Origin: Nevskia sp.
Lineage (GTDB): Bacteria; Pseudomonadota; Gammaproteobacteria; Nevskiales; Nevskiaceae
Reading direction: 5' to 3'
DNA length: 64,000 nucleotides
Assembly (NCBI GenBank): GCA_031291075.1
Contig: JARLJS010000123.1
Coordinates: 1-64,000, forward strand
The position numbers and the translations under genes are program-made. This document shows positions 63,059-64,000 of the stretch, in pieces. The stretch's first letter is position 1. Every line of letters starts with the position of its first letter. The notes below the pieces were generated by a model. The model saw only the letters and a list, made by a program, of their open reading frames with translations, searched no databases and was not told where the DNA came from.

Positions 63059-64000
63059 GCGCCGGCAGCAGCGAGGCCTCGGCCGCGGTCAACCGCGAGC
63101 TGGGGCTGCTGGCGCCGGCCTTCCGCAACGCCGTCGAACAGGCGCTGGCCGAATGCAAGGCGCGCGGGCTCGATGCCTGGGTCTACGAGAGCTTTCGTCC
63201 GCAGGCGCTGCAGTCCCTCTACTATGCGCGCGGCCGCACCGTCCAGCCGCCGGACAAGCCGGTGACCAATGCCGCCAGCAACCTCTACAGCTGGCACGGC
63301 TACGGGCTCGCGGTCGACGTGATCTCCCGCGCCGACGGCTGGAACAAGCCGGAGGCGTGGTTCCGCGAGGTGGCCGACTGTTTCCGGAAGTACGGCTGCC
63401 GCTGGGGCGGCGAGTGGGAGATGCAGGACCTGCCGCATTTCCAATGGGGCAAGTGCCGACCCAGCCCGTCCGGGCTGGCGCGCGAGCTGATGCGCACCCA
63501 GGGGCTGCAGGCGGTCTGGACGGCGGTGGGCGCCGGTGCCGCGCAGTGGGCCAGCTTCGTTCCCGAACGCACCGGCGACACCGCGGTGGACGCGCTGCAG
63601 CTGGCGGAGCCGGCGCGGACGGCGGCACTGATCCTGCATGCCCGCTTCCCCAGCCTGGAATTCACCAGCGGCCGGCGCGACAAGCGGGGACAGGCGGAGG
63701 CGATGGCTGGCAACGTGGTGCAGAACCGCCGCTGGATCGAGCAGACCTACCAGCACTCGGCCGTGCGCGCCAAGTGCCAGCAATGGATCGATTCCCATCC
63801 GGTGGCGCAGACGCAGCCGGTGATCACCGACGGCCTGTGCTCGGTGCTGAACGCGTGCTCGGACGACGAGCTGGCCGCGCTGAGCAAGCACCTCAGCGGG
63901 CAGGCCTTCGACGTGCGTCCGGTCCTCACCCCGGACGGCGAGGTCATCAAGCAGTTCATCCGCGCGCTGCCCAAGCTCGAGCGCTTCCTGGAACAGGAAG
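63055..64000 (+). CDS. Protein with two M15-type peptidase signatures (truncated by window end)
   Basis: Not in the ORF track because it has no stop inside the window. GTG 63055 overlaps the previous stop (GTGA), with AGGAAGG six bases upstream; 315 residues are visible. The first domain has VYESFRPQALQ, SWHGYGLAVDV (His about 81) and LPHFQW, the zinc-site pattern of L-alanyl-D-glutamate/VanY-type M15 peptidases. A second partial set follows: FTSGRRDKRGQAEAM and SKHLSGQAFDV (His about 279), again S-x-H-x2-G-x-A-x-D. No signal peptide is seen. It probably acts on peptidoglycan peptides; how it is exported is unknown. Confidence 0.8.
   Translation, partial: MSAGSSEASAAVNRELGLLAPAFRNAVEQALAECKARGLDAWVYESFRPQALQSLYYARGRTVQPPDKPVTNAASNLYSWHGYGLAVDVISRADGWNKPEAWFREVADCFRKYGCRWGGEWEMQDLPHFQWGKCRPSPSGLARELMRTQGLQAVWTAVGAGAAQWASFVPERTGDTAVDALQLAEPARTAALILHARFPSLEFTSGRRDKRGQAEAMAGNVVQNRRWIEQTYQHSAVRAKCQQWIDSHPVAQTQPVITDGLCSVLNACSDDELAALSKHLSGQAFDVRPVLTPDGEVIKQFIRALPKLERFLEQE

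Overview
The window is dense, high-GC bacterial chromosome. The block map-glnD-dapD divergent from rpsB-tsf-pyrH-frr-uppS-cdsA, followed by rseP-bamA-skp-lpxD-fabZ-lpxA-lpxB-rnhB-dnaE-accA-tilS, is the classic gammaproteobacterial arrangement. With the hopanoid genes, the many GTG starts and the Xanthomonadales/Nevskiales-like gene content, I would place the organism in a high-GC gammaproteobacterial lineage near Nevskiales/Xanthomonadales. That placement is inference from layout, not a search result.

Region by region. 1-4.5 kb is the end of a chemotaxis cluster (MCP tail, cheR, cheD, cheB, a second MCP). 4.6-7.6 kb holds a divergent c-di-GMP pair: an EAL protein with a degenerate GGDEF domain, and a diguanylate cyclase whose membrane domain looks like the copper/ethylene-binding domain of plant ETR1. 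7.7-19.1 kb holds a lipoprotein hydrolase (X-Pro peptidase/CocE type), a heavy-metal RND efflux operon (porin, adaptor, pump, outer-membrane factor) with an enoyl-CoA hydratase coupled to its end, and a cation/Ca2+ exchanger. 19.2-27.4 kb holds a large Ser/Gly-rich surface lipoprotein with an apparent frameshift, an Rrf2-cytochrome b561-YceI-YceI operon, class I fructose-bisphosphate aldolase, an SDR, and an orphan antitoxin next to the remains of its MazF-like toxin. 27.5-34.6 kb is lysine/nitrogen housekeeping (yheT-like, dapE, dapD, glnD, map). 34.8-54.5 kb is the long translation/envelope/lipid A/replication cluster. dxr, normally between cdsA and rseP, is absent there.

55.9-60.9 kb is a compact hopanoid locus. 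One 1053-residue ORF fuses a squalene synthase-type prenyl-condensing domain to a complete squalene-hopene cyclase. It is followed immediately by hpnG and, beyond a palindromic repeat, by hpnA. In principle one polypeptide could take farnesyl diphosphate to hopene, and HpnG/HpnA would act on the side chain. The end of the window holds a DUF2459-like lipoprotein, an unrecognised membrane protein, and a coupled protein with two M15-type peptidase signatures that runs off the edge.

Repeats are notable. There are two copies of a long palindrome built from ~10-bp CGCAAATRAA units (lpxA/lpxB and hpnG/hpnA gaps), a GTGAGAC heptamer inverted repeat that contains the pyrH stop codon, and two REP-like elements that begin GTAGGGCGGGC. 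No tRNA, rRNA, CRISPR array, insertion sequence or prophage was seen.
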